DNA of 64,000 bases from contig NZ_QJHL01000003.1 in the NCBI RefSeq assembly GCF_003202405.1, positions 62,001-126,000 on the forward strand. The letters are read 5' to 3'. Below, one piece after another: positions 36,632 through 46,752 of the stretch. Below the pieces are notes generated by a model. It searched no databases. It had not been told where the DNA came from and saw nothing but the letters and a program-made list of their open reading frames with translations. Position 1 is the first letter of the stretch; the number at the start of each line of letters is the position of its first letter. A program made the translations under genes and the position numbers. This stretch comes from Flavobacterium hydrophilum (lineage in GTDB: Bacteria > Bacteroidota > Bacteroidia > Flavobacteriales > Flavobacteriaceae).

Positions 36632-38176
36632 ATGAAATACATATTCTGTCAGGCTTTTCTAATTTTATTTTTTCAATTGTGTTTTTCTCAAAATAAAATC
36701 AGTCTTTTTTCTGAGATTAACTACAATTCGATTCCGCCCGTTTCTTTAAATGAATATAAATCGGTTCAGGAACGTGATAAAAAGTTTCAAAATCCCAATA
36801 TTGCTTTAGGAGTTGCTATTTCCGGAGGAGGTTCCAGGGCACAGTTTTTTAGTATGGGCGTGCTTTTAGGTTTAGAAGAAATTAAAGAAGACAATTCTCA
36901 GCGTAATTTTTTAAATGAAATCGATTATTTTTCAACCGTTTCGGGAGGCTGCTATTCAGCGGGTTATTATTTAACCATCCTGAAAAATAAACTGTATCAG
37001 AACCATCAGTCTTTTAATGATTTTTACTTTTCTAAAGCCGATGCTTATAAGGATTATGTGAATAAATCGGCTAGTATTTTATCACTTCTCAATAATAGTA
37101 AAAATGAAAAGGGCGATAAAATATCCATGACCCAGCAATTGGATCTGGAAGTGTTGCAATATGACAGCACAAATCCTGACAATCCTGATAAATGCAAAAC
37201 TCAAATGCTTTTGTCTGATTTTTTTGTTCCAAAACAAAGCAGTCTGAACCCTTACTTGCCTATGATGGTTGCCAACGGAACTGCCTATAACAACGGCGAA
37301 CGAATTGCATTTATGCCCCATGTCATTAGAGGGTTGAATATAAATTCTTCACTAGCCCCCAATAAAGCTTTGATTTGTTTAGACGAAAATCAGGTAAATG
37401 ATGGTTATGATTTTCCACTTACATACGGCATAACTGCCAGCTCTGCTTTTCCGGGTGTTCTTCCAAAAACGAAATTCGGAATTAAGGGACAGGATAAAAT
37501 ATTGTGTATTATTGATGGCGGTGCTTCAGATAATATGGGATATAAAACTTTATTAGAACTCCTTCACAATGATTCTAAAGTAAATAATAAAAACAAAAAA
37601 GCACTTTTTATTGATTGTTTGGGGCAGGGAAAAAAAGAGCCTTACATAAATGATGAAAAAATCAAATTGATTTCTTTACTTGAAACAACTTCATTGTATA
37701 CGGTTCAAACAAGATATATGACTTTTGAGAGAGATATTGAAAATGCGTTTGAAAGATATAAAATGCCTGTTTCAAATTATCAGATAATTGGATTTACTAC
37801 CCTGAAAGATCATTTGCTCAAGTTGAAAAAGGATGAGGCGTATGAAAAAATAGTCACCGAACTGAAAAGTGCGGATGATGATTACGATAATTGGGTGAAA
37901 TTTTATGACAAGTTCAAACAGGATTTAATAGATCAGTTTGGCGAACTCAGTTTTACACGTGATAAAGACGGCGAAATAATCCTGGCCACTTTGACCCGTG
38001 ATAAGTTTAATGAATTAACAGCCGCGAACATTTTGATCTTATATGAATTTGCTTCTCATGTTGAAACAAAATTAAAAATAACACCCGAAGAAAGAGAAAT
38101 GCTCTTATTGTCCGGTCGACTTGCCACTTTTTTGAAAACCAAAGAATTAAAAGAGTTATTGGCAGAAAATAAATAG
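36632..38176 (+). CDS. Patatin-like phospholipase
   Basis: A 514-residue protein with a signal peptide (MKYIFCQAFLILFFQLCFSQ). The patatin oxyanion motif GGGSRAQF and the nucleophile elbow STVSGGCYSAG are followed by the catalytic Asp in IIDGGASDNMG. The elbow is of the STVSGG type found in phospholipase-A2-like members rather than strict GxSxG. It probably cleaves acyl chains of lipids in the periplasm or outside the cell. No partner gene is evident. Confidence 0.85.
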   Translation: MKYIFCQAFLILFFQLCFSQNKISLFSEINYNSIPPVSLNEYKSVQERDKKFQNPNIALGVAISGGGSRAQFFSMGVLLGLEEIKEDNSQRNFLNEIDYFSTVSGGCYSAGYYLTILKNKLYQNHQSFNDFYFSKADAYKDYVNKSASILSLLNNSKNEKGDKISMTQQLDLEVLQYDSTNPDNPDKCKTQMLLSDFFVPKQSSLNPYLPMMVANGTAYNNGERIAFMPHVIRGLNINSSLAPNKALICLDENQVNDGYDFPLTYGITASSAFPGVLPKTKFGIKGQDKILCIIDGGASDNMGYKTLLELLHNDSKVNNKNKKALFIDCLGQGKKEPYINDEKIKLISLLETTSLYTVQTRYMTFERDIENAFERYKMPVSNYQIIGFTTLKDHLLKLKKDEAYEKIVTELKSADDDYDNWVKFYDKFKQDLIDQFGELSFTRDKDGEIILATLTRDKFNELTAANILILYEFASHVETKLKITPEEREMLLLSGRLATFLKTKELKELLAENK

Positions 38177-38230
38177 TGGAGAGAAAAGGTATTTATTAAA
38201 CTTATTTTTTAATGATGTTGTAAGAAATTA

Positions 38231-38238
38231 TATATTTG
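38231..38238 (+). promoter_or_regulatory. Candidate -7 element for the 38267 lipoprotein
   Basis: TATATTTG matches TAnnTTTG and ends 28 bp before the start codon at 38267. Confidence 0.5.
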
Positions 38239-38266
38239 GAAGCCCCAAATCCTAAAATCAACAATC

Positions 38267-39190
38267 ATGAAAATTAAAACCTGCACAATTCTCATAGGAA
38301 CTTTTTTATTTTTTAGCTCCTGCGAAAAAAATAAAAAACAAGCCATTGATGAAAATTCCACTCTGGCAGCAGATGTACAAACTGAAAATTTAAGACCGAA
38401 ACCAGTCGAAAAACTTCTTTTCAAAGACAATGAAAATATAGTATTGTCTGATGAACTGGATTTGAATCTCTTAAAAAAAGCAACCGCAAATCTAAATATC
38501 AGCTATTCTGATTTAAGAATTAACGAAACAACTTCTGTAAGTTATAATGATGAAATTGCCTTTTTTGTCATCACTTCTTTAGTTAAAACAGAAGAATCGG
38601 AAAAAGAAAATACCGGAGAGGATGATCCGGGAGATTATTTTGAAAGAAAATACCTTTTTGTCAATAAAGCAGATGGAAAAATCATTGATCAGGAAACAGA
38701 TTTTAATCTGAGTTATAATGAAAATGAAGGAATGAAGTTCTCAAAAACCTCTATTCTTAAAGATTTAATTCAGTTAAACGAAAATACCACAGGCGTTGCG
38801 TTTTACACCGAGGAAGCTTCAGGTAGCCGTGTCGCTTTATATTCACAGCAAAAATTCACGATAATTGCATTAATAAATGACAAAATCAAAAAAGTATTAT
38901 ACGAATATCCAATCAGGAAAACACAGGGAGATTCAAACGGTCGTGGCTCTTTTGAATTGGAAACTTTAGAAACAGGTTTAATAATTTCTAATGAACAAAC
39001 AAATGGTTTTCTCGATTTAATAGTTTCAAAAAATTTTTCGTATGAACTTGCTGTAGAGGGAGGAGAAGAAACGGATTCAACAGAACAATCCAGTATCAAA
39101 GTAAAAAAAGAATCCGAGAGAATAAAATATAACGGTCAGGCATACGCATTTAAAAAAGACGACCGATACAGGTTTCTCGATTATAATTAA
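38267..39190 (+). CDS. Hypothetical lipoprotein
   Basis: A 307-residue lipoprotein with lipobox FFSSC (Cys19) and a polar, acidic mature domain with no recognised fold. It has its own -7 promoter element and is followed on the same strand by a second unknown exported-type gene 41 bp later, so they may form one unit. Confidence 0.7.
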   Translation: MKIKTCTILIGTFLFFSSCEKNKKQAIDENSTLAADVQTENLRPKPVEKLLFKDNENIVLSDELDLNLLKKATANLNISYSDLRINETTSVSYNDEIAFFVITSLVKTEESEKENTGEDDPGDYFERKYLFVNKADGKIIDQETDFNLSYNENEGMKFSKTSILKDLIQLNENTTGVAFYTEEASGSRVALYSQQKFTIIALINDKIKKVLYEYPIRKTQGDSNGRGSFELETLETGLIISNEQTNGFLDLIVSKNFSYELAVEGGEETDSTEQSSIKVKKESERIKYNGQAYAFKKDDRYRFLDYN

Positions 39191-39231
39191 GGTTTGAACT
39201 ACTAGCCTATTTAATTTAATATCTTAATACT

Positions 39232-39756
39232 ATGAAATACTTTTTAATGATATCTATGTTTCTTTTAATCCAGTCAGACTGGACTGAAAATGTAAAAAAA
39301 GATGTAAAACGAGTAAATACTGAAGCAAAATTTGAATCAGAATTTGAGAAAAAAGATAGTGAGGGAGAAGTAAAAGTTAAAAGATACAAAACGAAGAGCG
39401 AAACTAAAATTAATGTAAAATACAAGTATGATAAATTTATGGATCTTGATTTTAGTTATTATGAAAATAAAAATTTATTGTTTGCAGAAATAGTGAACGG
39501 CAAGGATATTTTGATTTATAAAACTGAACGAAAAAAGGAAGATCCTTATGCCGTATTAATAGAAAAAATCACTTATTTCAAAAATGAAAATGAAGGAATC
39601 AGCAAAAGCAGAAGAATCGATGTTTATGAAAACAGTGATATTGAAAAATTGAAATCTGAGCTAAAAAAAATAGATTTTAAAACTGAAAAAATAGATAGTG
39701 CGGAGTATAAAAGTGTAAAAAAGCGCTGTGATCAGTTTAAAGCAACGCAAAAATAA
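39232..39756 (+). CDS. Hypothetical protein with N-terminal hydrophobic segment
   Basis: A 174-residue, highly charged protein (Lys, Glu, Asp) after a short hydrophobic start (MKYFLMISMFLLIQS) that could be a signal peptide. No domain is recognised. It follows the 38267 lipoprotein gene closely on the same strand. Confidence 0.6.
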   Translation: MKYFLMISMFLLIQSDWTENVKKDVKRVNTEAKFESEFEKKDSEGEVKVKRYKTKSETKINVKYKYDKFMDLDFSYYENKNLLFAEIVNGKDILIYKTERKKEDPYAVLIEKITYFKNENEGISKSRRIDVYENSDIEKLKSELKKIDFKTEKIDSAEYKSVKKRCDQFKATQK

Positions 39757-39811
39757 AAAGCACTTTTGGTAGTTTTATCGCCTTTTGCTAGACTAATTTA
39801 GCTTTCCTTGC

Positions 39812-39862
39812 GAAAAAACTTTGCGAATCTCTCTTCGTAAACTTCGTGCAACTTTGCAAAAC
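39812..39862. repeat. CTTTGCG-type degenerate intergenic repeat
   Basis: CGAAAAAACTTTGCGAATCT, TTCGTAAACTTCGTGCAA and CTTTGCAAAAC lie in the spacer before serS. They belong to the same degenerate family as 13384-13420 and 55065-55125. A frame reading across it upstream of serS is not a natural N-terminus. Confidence 0.5.
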
Positions 39863-39890
39863 AACTTTTGGAACTCATTTCCCCTAAAAC

Positions 39891-39926
39891 TTTGTCTTAA
39901 TCTTAGGAAACATTTCCTTAAATTTG
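39891..39926 (+). promoter_or_regulatory. Candidate promoter for serS
   Basis: A -33 TTTG at 39891-39894 and a -7 TAAATTTG at 39919-39926 (TAnnTTTG) lie 41 bp before the chosen serS start. They confirm that the longer frame beginning at 39821 is not the real start. Confidence 0.55.
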
Positions 39927-39967
39927 CTTCCGTTATAAAAAAATACAATAGTTATAAAAAACAAGCT

Positions 39968-41239
39968 ATGTTACAAATCGCATTTATTAGAGAAAATCAG
40001 GAGAAAGTAATCAAAGCTTTAGCAAAACGAAATATCGATGCTAAAAGCGTTGTGGAAGAAGTGGTGCAGTTAGACGAAAACCGTCGTGGAGCTCAGGTAG
40101 AATTAGACAACACTTTATCTGAATCTAATAAATTGTCCAAAGACATAGGTGAGTTAATGAAAGCAGGTGAGAAAGCTAAAGCAGCAATCTTAAAAGAAAA
40201 AACGGTTTCATTAAAAGAAAAAAGCAAAGAATTAGGCGAAAAAGCAGAAGCTTTGGCAGCTGAACTGACCAATAAATTATACACCTTACCGAATCTTCCT
40301 GCTGATATCGTTCCCGAAGGAAAAACACCGGATGATAACTTAAACGTTTTTGAAGAAGGTGATATTCCGGTTTTGCATGAAGGCGCACAGCCTCACTGGG
40401 AACTGGTAAAAAAATACGATATTATCGATTTTGAATTGGGTGTAAAAATTACCGGAGCAGGTTTTCCGGTTTATAAAGGAAAAGGTGCTCGTTTACAGCG
40501 TGCCTTAATCAATTATTTTTTAGATAAAAATACAGCTGCAGGATATAATGAAGTTCAGGTACCGCATTTGGTAAATGAAGCTTCAGGTTACGGAACTGGG
40601 CAATTGCCGGATAAAGAAGGTCAGATGTATCATTCTACAATCGATGATTTGTATTTGATTCCAACAGCTGAGGTTCCTGTTACGAATTTATTTCGTGATG
40701 TTATCTTAAACGAAAGTGATCTTCCGGTTTTACATACGGCTTATACACCATGTTTCCGTCGTGAAGCGGGTTCTTACGGAGCACATGTTCGAGGATTAAA
40801 CCGTTTACATCAATTTGATAAAGTCGAAATTGTACGTGTTGAACATCCTGAAAAGTCATACGAAGCCCTTGACGGAATGGTAGAACACGTAAAAAACATT
40901 TTGCAGGAATTAAAATTACCGTACAGAATTTTACGTCTTTGTGGAGGCGATATGGGTTTTACATCGGCTTTGACTTATGATTTCGAAGTGTTTTCTACAG
41001 CACAGGATCGCTGGTTAGAGATTAGTTCTGTTTCTAATTTTGAAACATTTCAGGCAAATCGACTAAAATTGCGTTTCAAAGACAAGGATGGAAAAAACCA
41101 GCTGGCTCACACACTTAACGGAAGTTCATTGGCTTTGCCAAGAGTTTTAGCCGGAATTTTAGAAAATTACCAAACTCCGGAAGGAATTGTAATCCCAGAG
41201 GTTCTGCGCCCTTACTGCGGATTTGATATTATTAATTAA
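39968..41239 (+). CDS. serS: Seryl-tRNA synthetase
   Basis: A 423-residue class II synthetase that charges tRNA-Ser. The N-terminal long coiled-coil arm (residues 25-105) binds the tRNA. Motif 2 is PCFRREAGSYGAHVRGLNR and motif 3 is HTLNGSSLALPRVLAGILEN. The ATG at 39968 (MLQIAFIRENQ) is the family start and has a promoter. It ends at a perfect terminator. Confidence 0.96.
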   Translation: MLQIAFIRENQEKVIKALAKRNIDAKSVVEEVVQLDENRRGAQVELDNTLSESNKLSKDIGELMKAGEKAKAAILKEKTVSLKEKSKELGEKAEALAAELTNKLYTLPNLPADIVPEGKTPDDNLNVFEEGDIPVLHEGAQPHWELVKKYDIIDFELGVKITGAGFPVYKGKGARLQRALINYFLDKNTAAGYNEVQVPHLVNEASGYGTGQLPDKEGQMYHSTIDDLYLIPTAEVPVTNLFRDVILNESDLPVLHTAYTPCFRREAGSYGAHVRGLNRLHQFDKVEIVRVEHPEKSYEALDGMVEHVKNILQELKLPYRILRLCGGDMGFTSALTYDFEVFSTAQDRWLEISSVSNFETFQANRLKLRFKDKDGKNQLAHTLNGSSLALPRVLAGILENYQTPEGIVIPEVLRPYCGFDIIN

Positions 41240-41257
41240 TTTTAGTAATTTAGAGTT

Positions 41258-41294
41258 AGACCTAACAGGTTTTTAAAATCTGTTAGGTCTCTTA
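41258..41294 (+). terminator. Terminator after serS
   Basis: AGACCTAACAG pairs perfectly with CTGTTAGGTCT around an 11-nt loop, followed by T. Confidence 0.85.
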
Positions 41295-41324
41295 ATTGTT
41301 AAAATCCCACATTAAAAGCCGAAT

Positions 41325-43106
41325 ATGAAAAACATTTGTATCTATATCGTTTTGTTGTGGTCTACGTTTGCATCAGCTCAAAATGAGCAGTTAGCTCAAT
41401 ATTACTACGATAAAGGCGATTTTGAAAAAGCCAAGATCAGTTACGAACAGCTTTTAAACAGTTCACCATCCAATACCCAGTATTTTTTAAGAACAGTTGA
41501 GTGCTATCAGCAGCTGCAGCAATTTGCCAATGCTGAAAAAGCGATTCAGGAAAGATACAATAGATACAAACAAGGTGTTTTTTTGGTTGAATTGGGATAT
41601 AATTTTCAGTTACAGAAAAACGAATCAAAAGCCAAAAATTACTACGACCAGGCGATTGAAAAAATCAAAACCAATCCGAATGATGTTTACGGAACCGCAA
41701 ATTCATTCGAGAAAAAAGTATTGCTGGAATATGCTTTGAAAGCTTATCAGACAGCTATGGCAATTCAGCCCAATTACAATTTTAATTTTCAGATTGGAAT
41801 GCTATACGGACAGTTGGGTAAAACCGATTTGATGATTGATCTTTTGCTGACAGAATCTTTTAAAAACCCTCAAAACACCAGTTTAATCCAGACACAGTTA
41901 TCCCGTTTCATGAATGGTGAAAACGATAATACTGCTTTTAAAGATGCAATGCGAAAAGCCTTAATTCTGAAAACGCAACAAGATCAGGATGTTTTCTGGA
42001 ATCACTATCTAAGTTGGTTTTATGTACAGCAGAAAGAATTTGGGAAAGCATTTATTCAGGAAAAAGCCATTTACAAACGTGTACCTGAATCTTTAATCAG
42101 TATTGTCAATTTGAGTCAGTTTGCACTCAATGAAAATGACACAGATACAGCGGCAGAAATTTTAAATTTCATTTTGCTCAATACTAAAGATCAGGATTTG
42201 CTGATTCGGACAAATGCCAGTCTGATGCAGATTAAAATTGATAAAGCATCCGAAATAGAGTATCCCGCAATCAGTGCTGAGTTGGAACATTTGCTTACAA
42301 CTAATGGAATAACTCCTTTTACCTTATCTTTGCAAATAATTCAGGCACATTTTCTGGCATTTAATTTAAAAAAGACAGAAGAAGGTAAGGCGGTTGTAAA
42401 AAAAGCTTTAGAACTTAATTTGAATGAGTATCAAAAGGCAGATGCCAAAATGGAACTGGGTGATATTTTGCTTTTGGAAGAGAAATTCAATCAGGCGCTG
42501 ATTTACTATTCGCAGATTCAGCTGGATTTAAAGAATGATGTCATGTCGCACGAAGCAAGTTTAAAAGCGGCTAAAACAAGTTATTTTAAAACTGATTTTG
42601 AGTGGGCGTTAAAACAATTCAAAGAATTAAAGTCGGCCAATACGCAATTGATAGCTAATGATGCCCTTGAATATTTTTTACTGATCAATGACAATACGGT
42701 TGCCGATTCGACACAAACAGCACTGAAACAATTTGCAAAAGGCGATTTTCTACTTTATCAGAATAAAAAACCGGAAGCAGTTGCTCAGTTTCAGAACATT
42801 CTGAAATCGTTTAAAGGACAGGAAATTGAAGCTGTAACAATGTTGCGTTTAGGTAAGATCTACGAAAGCCTGAAAGATTACAATTCGGCTTTAAGCCAAT
42901 ACCAGCAAGTGATTGACCATCATAGTGACGGAATTTATGTAGACGAAGCATTGTTTTTCTCTGCAGAAATTTACAATGACGAATTAAAAGATACTGAAAA
43001 AGCAAAACCTTTATATGAAAAGGTAATTTTCAACCATCAGGACAGTATTTACTTTGTTGATGCAAGAAAAAAATATCGTGGACTGAGAGGAGATAAGAAT
43101 TTATAA
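41325..43106 (+). CDS. Secreted tetratricopeptide repeat protein
   Basis: A 593-residue protein with a signal peptide (MKNICIYIVLLWSTFASAQ) and TPR units from the N-terminus (AQYYYDKGDFEKAKISYEQLL) to the C-terminus (AEIYNDELKDTEKAKPLYEKVI). It is a periplasmic or outer-membrane scaffold of unknown partner. The order serS-TPR-DUF4286-rsmA-mgtE is on one strand and may be one or more transcripts. Confidence 0.85.
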   Translation: MKNICIYIVLLWSTFASAQNEQLAQYYYDKGDFEKAKISYEQLLNSSPSNTQYFLRTVECYQQLQQFANAEKAIQERYNRYKQGVFLVELGYNFQLQKNESKAKNYYDQAIEKIKTNPNDVYGTANSFEKKVLLEYALKAYQTAMAIQPNYNFNFQIGMLYGQLGKTDLMIDLLLTESFKNPQNTSLIQTQLSRFMNGENDNTAFKDAMRKALILKTQQDQDVFWNHYLSWFYVQQKEFGKAFIQEKAIYKRVPESLISIVNLSQFALNENDTDTAAEILNFILLNTKDQDLLIRTNASLMQIKIDKASEIEYPAISAELEHLLTTNGITPFTLSLQIIQAHFLAFNLKKTEEGKAVVKKALELNLNEYQKADAKMELGDILLLEEKFNQALIYYSQIQLDLKNDVMSHEASLKAAKTSYFKTDFEWALKQFKELKSANTQLIANDALEYFLLINDNTVADSTQTALKQFAKGDFLLYQNKKPEAVAQFQNILKSFKGQEIEAVTMLRLGKIYESLKDYNSALSQYQQVIDHHSDGIYVDEALFFSAEIYNDELKDTEKAKPLYEKVIFNHQDSIYFVDARKKYRGLRGDKNL

Positions 43107-43148
43107 TTTAAGATTATTGGATTATAGATGTTATTTTTTTTAGGAAAG

Positions 43149-43188
43149 TCTAACATCTAAAATCTAACAAGTCTAACAATCTAAAAAG
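43149..43188 (+). repeat. TCTAA-unit leader before the DUF4286 gene
   Basis: Units of TCTAA(A/C) are repeated (GTCTAACATCTAAAATCTAA, then AAGTCTAACAATCTAA) up to the start codon. The last 16 bases recur exactly, inverted, at 14164-14179. Confidence 0.7.
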
Positions 43189-43500
43189 ATGATAATATAC
43201 AACGTTACTACCAATATACACGAAAGCGTTCATGACCAATGGCTAAAATGGATGCAGGAAAAACATATTCCGGAAATTCTGGCTACAAATAAATTTTCTT
43301 CAGCGCGAATTGTAAAAGTTCTGGTTGAAGAAGAAATGGGTGGAATTACATATTCCGTACAATATACAACAGAAAATAAAGATATTTTAGAGCAATATTA
43401 TCTCGAAGATCAGCCTAAGTTTGACAGAGAAGCTTTGGAGTTGTTTGCAGATAAAATGCTTTCTTTCAGAACAGAATTGGAAGTTATTTCAGAACATTAA
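43189..43500 (+). CDS. DUF4286 family protein
   Basis: A 103-residue protein of the DUF4286 family, small ferredoxin-like fold, with YNVTTNIHESVHDQWLKWM at the N-terminus and PKFDREALELFADKMLSFRTELEVIS at the C-terminus. It is conserved upstream of rsmA in Bacteroidota. The function is unknown. Confidence 0.85.
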   Translation: MIIYNVTTNIHESVHDQWLKWMQEKHIPEILATNKFSSARIVKVLVEEEMGGITYSVQYTTENKDILEQYYLEDQPKFDREALELFADKMLSFRTELEVISEH

Positions 43501-43544
43501 AATAGATTGCTTGAAATTCGATTTTTGGATTATTCGATATTTCG

Positions 43545-43591
43545 AAAAGTCTAATGATCTAAGAAGTCTAAAAATCTAAGAATCTAAAAAA
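43545..43591 (+). repeat. TCTAA-unit leader before rsmA
   Basis: AAAGTCTAATGATCTAAGAA, then GTCTAAAAATCTAAGAATCTAA, ending four bases before the ATG. It is the second of two neighbouring leaders of this type. Confidence 0.7.
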
Positions 43592-43595
43592 GAAA

Positions 43596-44381
43596 ATGGA
43601 AAAAGTAAAAGCCAAAAAACATTTAGGACAGCATTTCCTGAAAGACAAAAGTATTGCAAAAGCAATTGCGGATACTTTGAGCTTAAAAGGATACGATGAG
43701 GTTTTAGAAATAGGACCGGGAATGGGTGTGTTGACTAAGTATTTGCTTGATAAACCAATTAATACACACGTAATAGAGATAGACGGTGAATCTGTTGTGT
43801 ATTTGGGTGAAAATTATCCAAAATTAAAAGATAAAATTATCTCTCAGGATTTCCTGAAATACAATATTAATGAAGTTTACGAAAATAAACAGTTTGCCAT
43901 AATTGGAAATTTCCCTTATAATATTTCGACACAGATCGTTTTTAGGACTTTAGAGTTTAAACATCAGATTCCGGAGTTTTCTGGGATGTTTCAAAAAGAA
44001 GTTGCTGAACGCATATGCGAGAAAAAAGGCTCAAAAGCTTACGGGATTTTATCCGTATTAGCGCAGGCTTTCTATGATACTGAGTATTTGTTCACTGTTG
44101 ACGAAAATGTTTTTATTCCTCCGCCCAAGGTGAAATCGGGTGTGATGAAAATGACCCGAAAGGAAGATTACAGTCTTCCGTGTGGTGAGAAGTTGTTTTT
44201 TACAGTTGTAAAAACTGCTTTTCAGCAAAGACGAAAAACATTACGTAACAGTTTGAAAACATTAAATTTAACTGATGATTTGCGATTAGATACTATCTTT
44301 GATAAACGTCCCGAGCAACTCAGTGTAGAAGAATTTATTGAACTGACTCAAAAAATAGAAGCCGATGGAGTTCAAAGTTAG
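43596..44381 (+). CDS. rsmA: 16S rRNA (adenine1518/1519-N6)-dimethyltransferase
   Basis: A 261-residue KsgA/RsmA methyltransferase that dimethylates two adenosines in the 3' end of 16S rRNA during ribosome assembly. The SAM motif is [16 protein letters not shown] and the catalytic motif [11 protein letters not shown]. The N-terminal [11 protein letters not shown] is canonical. It overlaps mgtE by 17 bp, so the two are coupled. Confidence 0.95.
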   Translation: MEKVKAKKHLGQHFLKDKSIAKAIADTLSLKGYDEVLEIGPGMGVLTKYLLDKPINTHVIEIDGESVVYLGENYPKLKDKIISQDFLKYNINEVYENKQFAIIGNFPYNISTQIVFRTLEFKHQIPEFSGMFQKEVAERICEKKGSKAYGILSVLAQAFYDTEYLFTVDENVFIPPPKVKSGVMKMTRKEDYSLPCGEKLFFTVVKTAFQQRRKTLRNSLKTLNLTDDLRLDTIFDKRPEQLSVEEFIELTQKIEADGVQS

Positions 44382-45714
44382 CAAAGAATTAATCCACCAA
44401 TTAGAAGAGCATATTGTTCAGAAAAACGACAAAGAACTTGAAGTTTTACTGAACGATCTACATCACGCTGATATTGCTGAAATCCTTGATGAACTGGATT
44501 TTGACGATGCAACCTATATTTTTAAGGTTTTAGATAGTGATAAAACCGCTGAGATTCTTCTTGAATTAGAAGATGATCTGCGTGAGAATATCTTAAGCAG
44601 ACTTTCACCAAAAGAAATTGCCGAAGAGCTTGATGAACTAGAAACAAATGATGCGGCAGATATTATTGCCGAACTTTCGCAGGAAATCAAAGCAGAAGTA
44701 ATCTCGGAGTTAATTGACGTTGAACACGCAAAAGACATTGTTGACTTATTGCGTTACGATGAAAATTCTGCCGGTGGTTTAATGGGGAAAGAGCTGGTAA
44801 AAGTCAATGAGAACTGGAATGTGCTGACTTGTGTAAAAGAAATGCGCATTCAGGCCGAAAATGTATCCAGAGTGCACTCGATTTATGTTGTCGACGACGA
44901 AAACCGCTTAAAAGGGAGATTGTCGCTTAAAGATTTATTAACCACTTCAACCAAAACCCAGATTGGCGATATTTATATTCGAAAATTAAATTTTGTAAAT
45001 GTAGATACCGAAGATGTTGAGGTAGCACGTATCATGCAAAAATACGATTTGGAAGCGATTCCGGTTGTAGATGAGTTGGGGCGTCTTGTGGGTAGAATTA
45101 CCATTGACGATATCGTAGACGTAATCAAGGATGAAGCCGATAAAGATTACCAATTAGCTGCGGGTATCACGCAGGACGTAGAATCAAATGACAGTGTTTT
45201 AGAATTAACAAAAGCGCGGTTGCCATGGCTTTTAATTGGAATGGTGATTGAAATTGTGGCTTCTTTTGTTTTAAAAGGAAACGAAAGTACGTTCCAGACT
45301 TATTCGACTTTGATTATTTTTGTGCCTTTGCTTTCTGCAACTGCAGGAAATATTGGTGTTCAGGCATCGGCAATTGTAGTTCAGGGTTTAGCAAACGGAA
45401 CTTTAAAAGAATTCAGTCGAGGTTATTTTACCAAAGAAATTACCGTTTCGATGATTTCCGGAAGTATCATTTCGTTGCTTTTATTGGGTTACCATTCAAT
45501 TATGTACCAGCAATATCTGGTAGGAGTGGCCATTTCGATTTCAATGATTGTGGTAATATTGTTTGCTGCAACTTTAGGAACTTTGGTGCCGCTTTTTTTA
45601 CATAAAAATAAAATTGATCCTGCAATTGCAACAGGGCCTTTTATCACCACAACGAATGATGTTTTTGGAATTATGCTTTATTTTGGAGTTGCCAAAATCA
45701 TTTTAGGGTTTTAA
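44365..45714 (+). CDS. mgtE: Magnesium transporter MgtE
   Basis: A 449-residue magnesium channel. The N-terminal superhelical domain (residues 1-130) is followed by a CBS pair (residues 131-255; [19 protein letters not shown] and [19 protein letters not shown]) that senses cytoplasmic magnesium, and by five membrane helices (residues 285-449) with the pore-lining [20 protein letters not shown] and [11 protein letters not shown]. It follows and overlaps rsmA. Confidence 0.95.
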   Translation: MEFKVSKELIHQLEEHIVQKNDKELEVLLNDLHHADIAEILDELDFDDATYIFKVLDSDKTAEILLELEDDLRENILSRLSPKEIAEELDELETNDAADIIAELSQEIKAEVISELIDVEHAKDIVDLLRYDENSAGGLMGKELVKVNENWNVLTCVKEMRIQAENVSRVHSIYVVDDENRLKGRLSLKDLLTTSTKTQIGDIYIRKLNFVNVDTEDVEVARIMQKYDLEAIPVVDELGRLVGRITIDDIVDVIKDEADKDYQLAAGITQDVESNDSVLELTKARLPWLLIGMVIEIVASFVLKGNESTFQTYSTLIIFVPLLSATAGNIGVQASAIVVQGLANGTLKEFSRGYFTKEITVSMISGSIISLLLLGYHSIMYQQYLVGVAISISMIVVILFAATLGTLVPLFLHKNKIDPAIATGPFITTTNDVFGIMLYFGVAKIILGF

Positions 45715-45764
45715 GATTCTATTAAAAATACTATTTACCAACCAGAAATAAATTAATTAAAATA

Positions 45765-46541
45765 ATGAAAGTACACATAATAGGAGGAGGAAATCTTGGC
45801 GTTTCTGTTGCCTTGGGAATTGCCAAATTTTCACAAAACCATAAAGTAACTGTGACGAGAAGAAATACTGGCAGTATTCAATATTTAACAGAATTAGGAA
45901 TCGAAGTTTCATCAGACAATAAACACAATATTCAGGATGCTGATGTAATTATTTTAACAATCAAACCGTATCAGGTTGATACTGTTCTGGCTGAGATTTT
46001 ACCTGTTATTCAGGGAAAAACCATTGCTTCTGCAGTAAGCGGTTTATCACTGGAAATGCTTCAGTCAAAAACAAATAATGAATATCCTGTAATTAGGATT
46101 ATGCCAAATATCGCTGCACAATTTGGCGAATCGGCAACTTGTATTTCTTTCCCTGAAAAGGACAGAGAGAAAGCATTGCCAATTGTTGATTTGTTTCAGG
46201 ATTTAGGAACAGCTCCGGTTATCGATGAGAAATTAATGGATGCAGCGACTGTTTTAGGTGCTTGCGGAACAGCTTATGCTTTGAGATATATTCGTGCTTC
46301 AATGCAGGCCGGAATCGAAATAGGATTTGATTCGCAAACAGCTTTGGCAATTGCGGCACAAACTGTAAAAGGAGCAGCCAAAATGTTGTTGGAAGAAAGA
46401 GTGCATCCGGAACAATTAATTGATCGTGTTACAACTCCTCAGGGATGTACAATTGTTGGTCTGAATGAAATGGAACACAATGGTTTCAGTTCGTCGTTGA
46501 TTAAAGGAATTAAAACTTCTCTAAAACAAATTAAAGGATAG
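45765..46541 (+). CDS. proC: Pyrroline-5-carboxylate reductase
   Basis: A 258-residue NAD(P)H-dependent enzyme for the last step of proline synthesis. The N-terminal Rossmann motif GGGNLGVSVALGIAKF and the C-terminal signature VTTPQGCTIVGLNEMEHNGF are present, with the domain-swapped helical end. It is the last gene of the rsmA-mgtE-proC run, followed by a terminator. Confidence 0.93.
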   Translation: MKVHIIGGGNLGVSVALGIAKFSQNHKVTVTRRNTGSIQYLTELGIEVSSDNKHNIQDADVIILTIKPYQVDTVLAEILPVIQGKTIASAVSGLSLEMLQSKTNNEYPVIRIMPNIAAQFGESATCISFPEKDREKALPIVDLFQDLGTAPVIDEKLMDAATVLGACGTAYALRYIRASMQAGIEIGFDSQTALAIAAQTVKGAAKMLLEERVHPEQLIDRVTTPQGCTIVGLNEMEHNGFSSSLIKGIKTSLKQIKG

Positions 46542-46565
46542 ATTTTTTAAAGAAATTCTAAATAT

Positions 46566-46612
46566 TAAAAAAACCAAATTCCAGTTTGTAAAGCTGGGAT
46601 TTGGTTTTTTTA
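46566..46612 (+). terminator. Terminator after proC
   Basis: AAACCAAATTCCAG pairs with CTGGGATTTGGTTT, followed by a T-run. Confidence 0.85.
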
Positions 46613-46704
46613 TTTTTGATTATTACAGTGTTTTTTCATTACAACGTAAGTAGAAATCACATACGTAACTTGAAAGATTGGAGATTTGCTTTGCGCAATT
46701 CTAG

Positions 46705-46732
46705 TGTCATTTCTCCTTATGTCGAAATGACA
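46705..46732. repeat. Short palindromic intergenic repeat
   Basis: TGTCATTTC (46705-46713) pairs with GAAATGACA (46724-46732) around TCCTTATGTC. This form (TGTCATTTC...GAAATGACA) is a widespread bacterial intergenic palindrome; only one copy is in the window. Confidence 0.55.
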
Positions 46733-46752
46733 AGTTTATGGATAATTGGACT

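Noticed and set aside
39821..39967. In-frame N-terminal extension of serS
   Set aside because: It runs through a CTTTGCG-type repeat and the serS promoter; the family start is at 39968.
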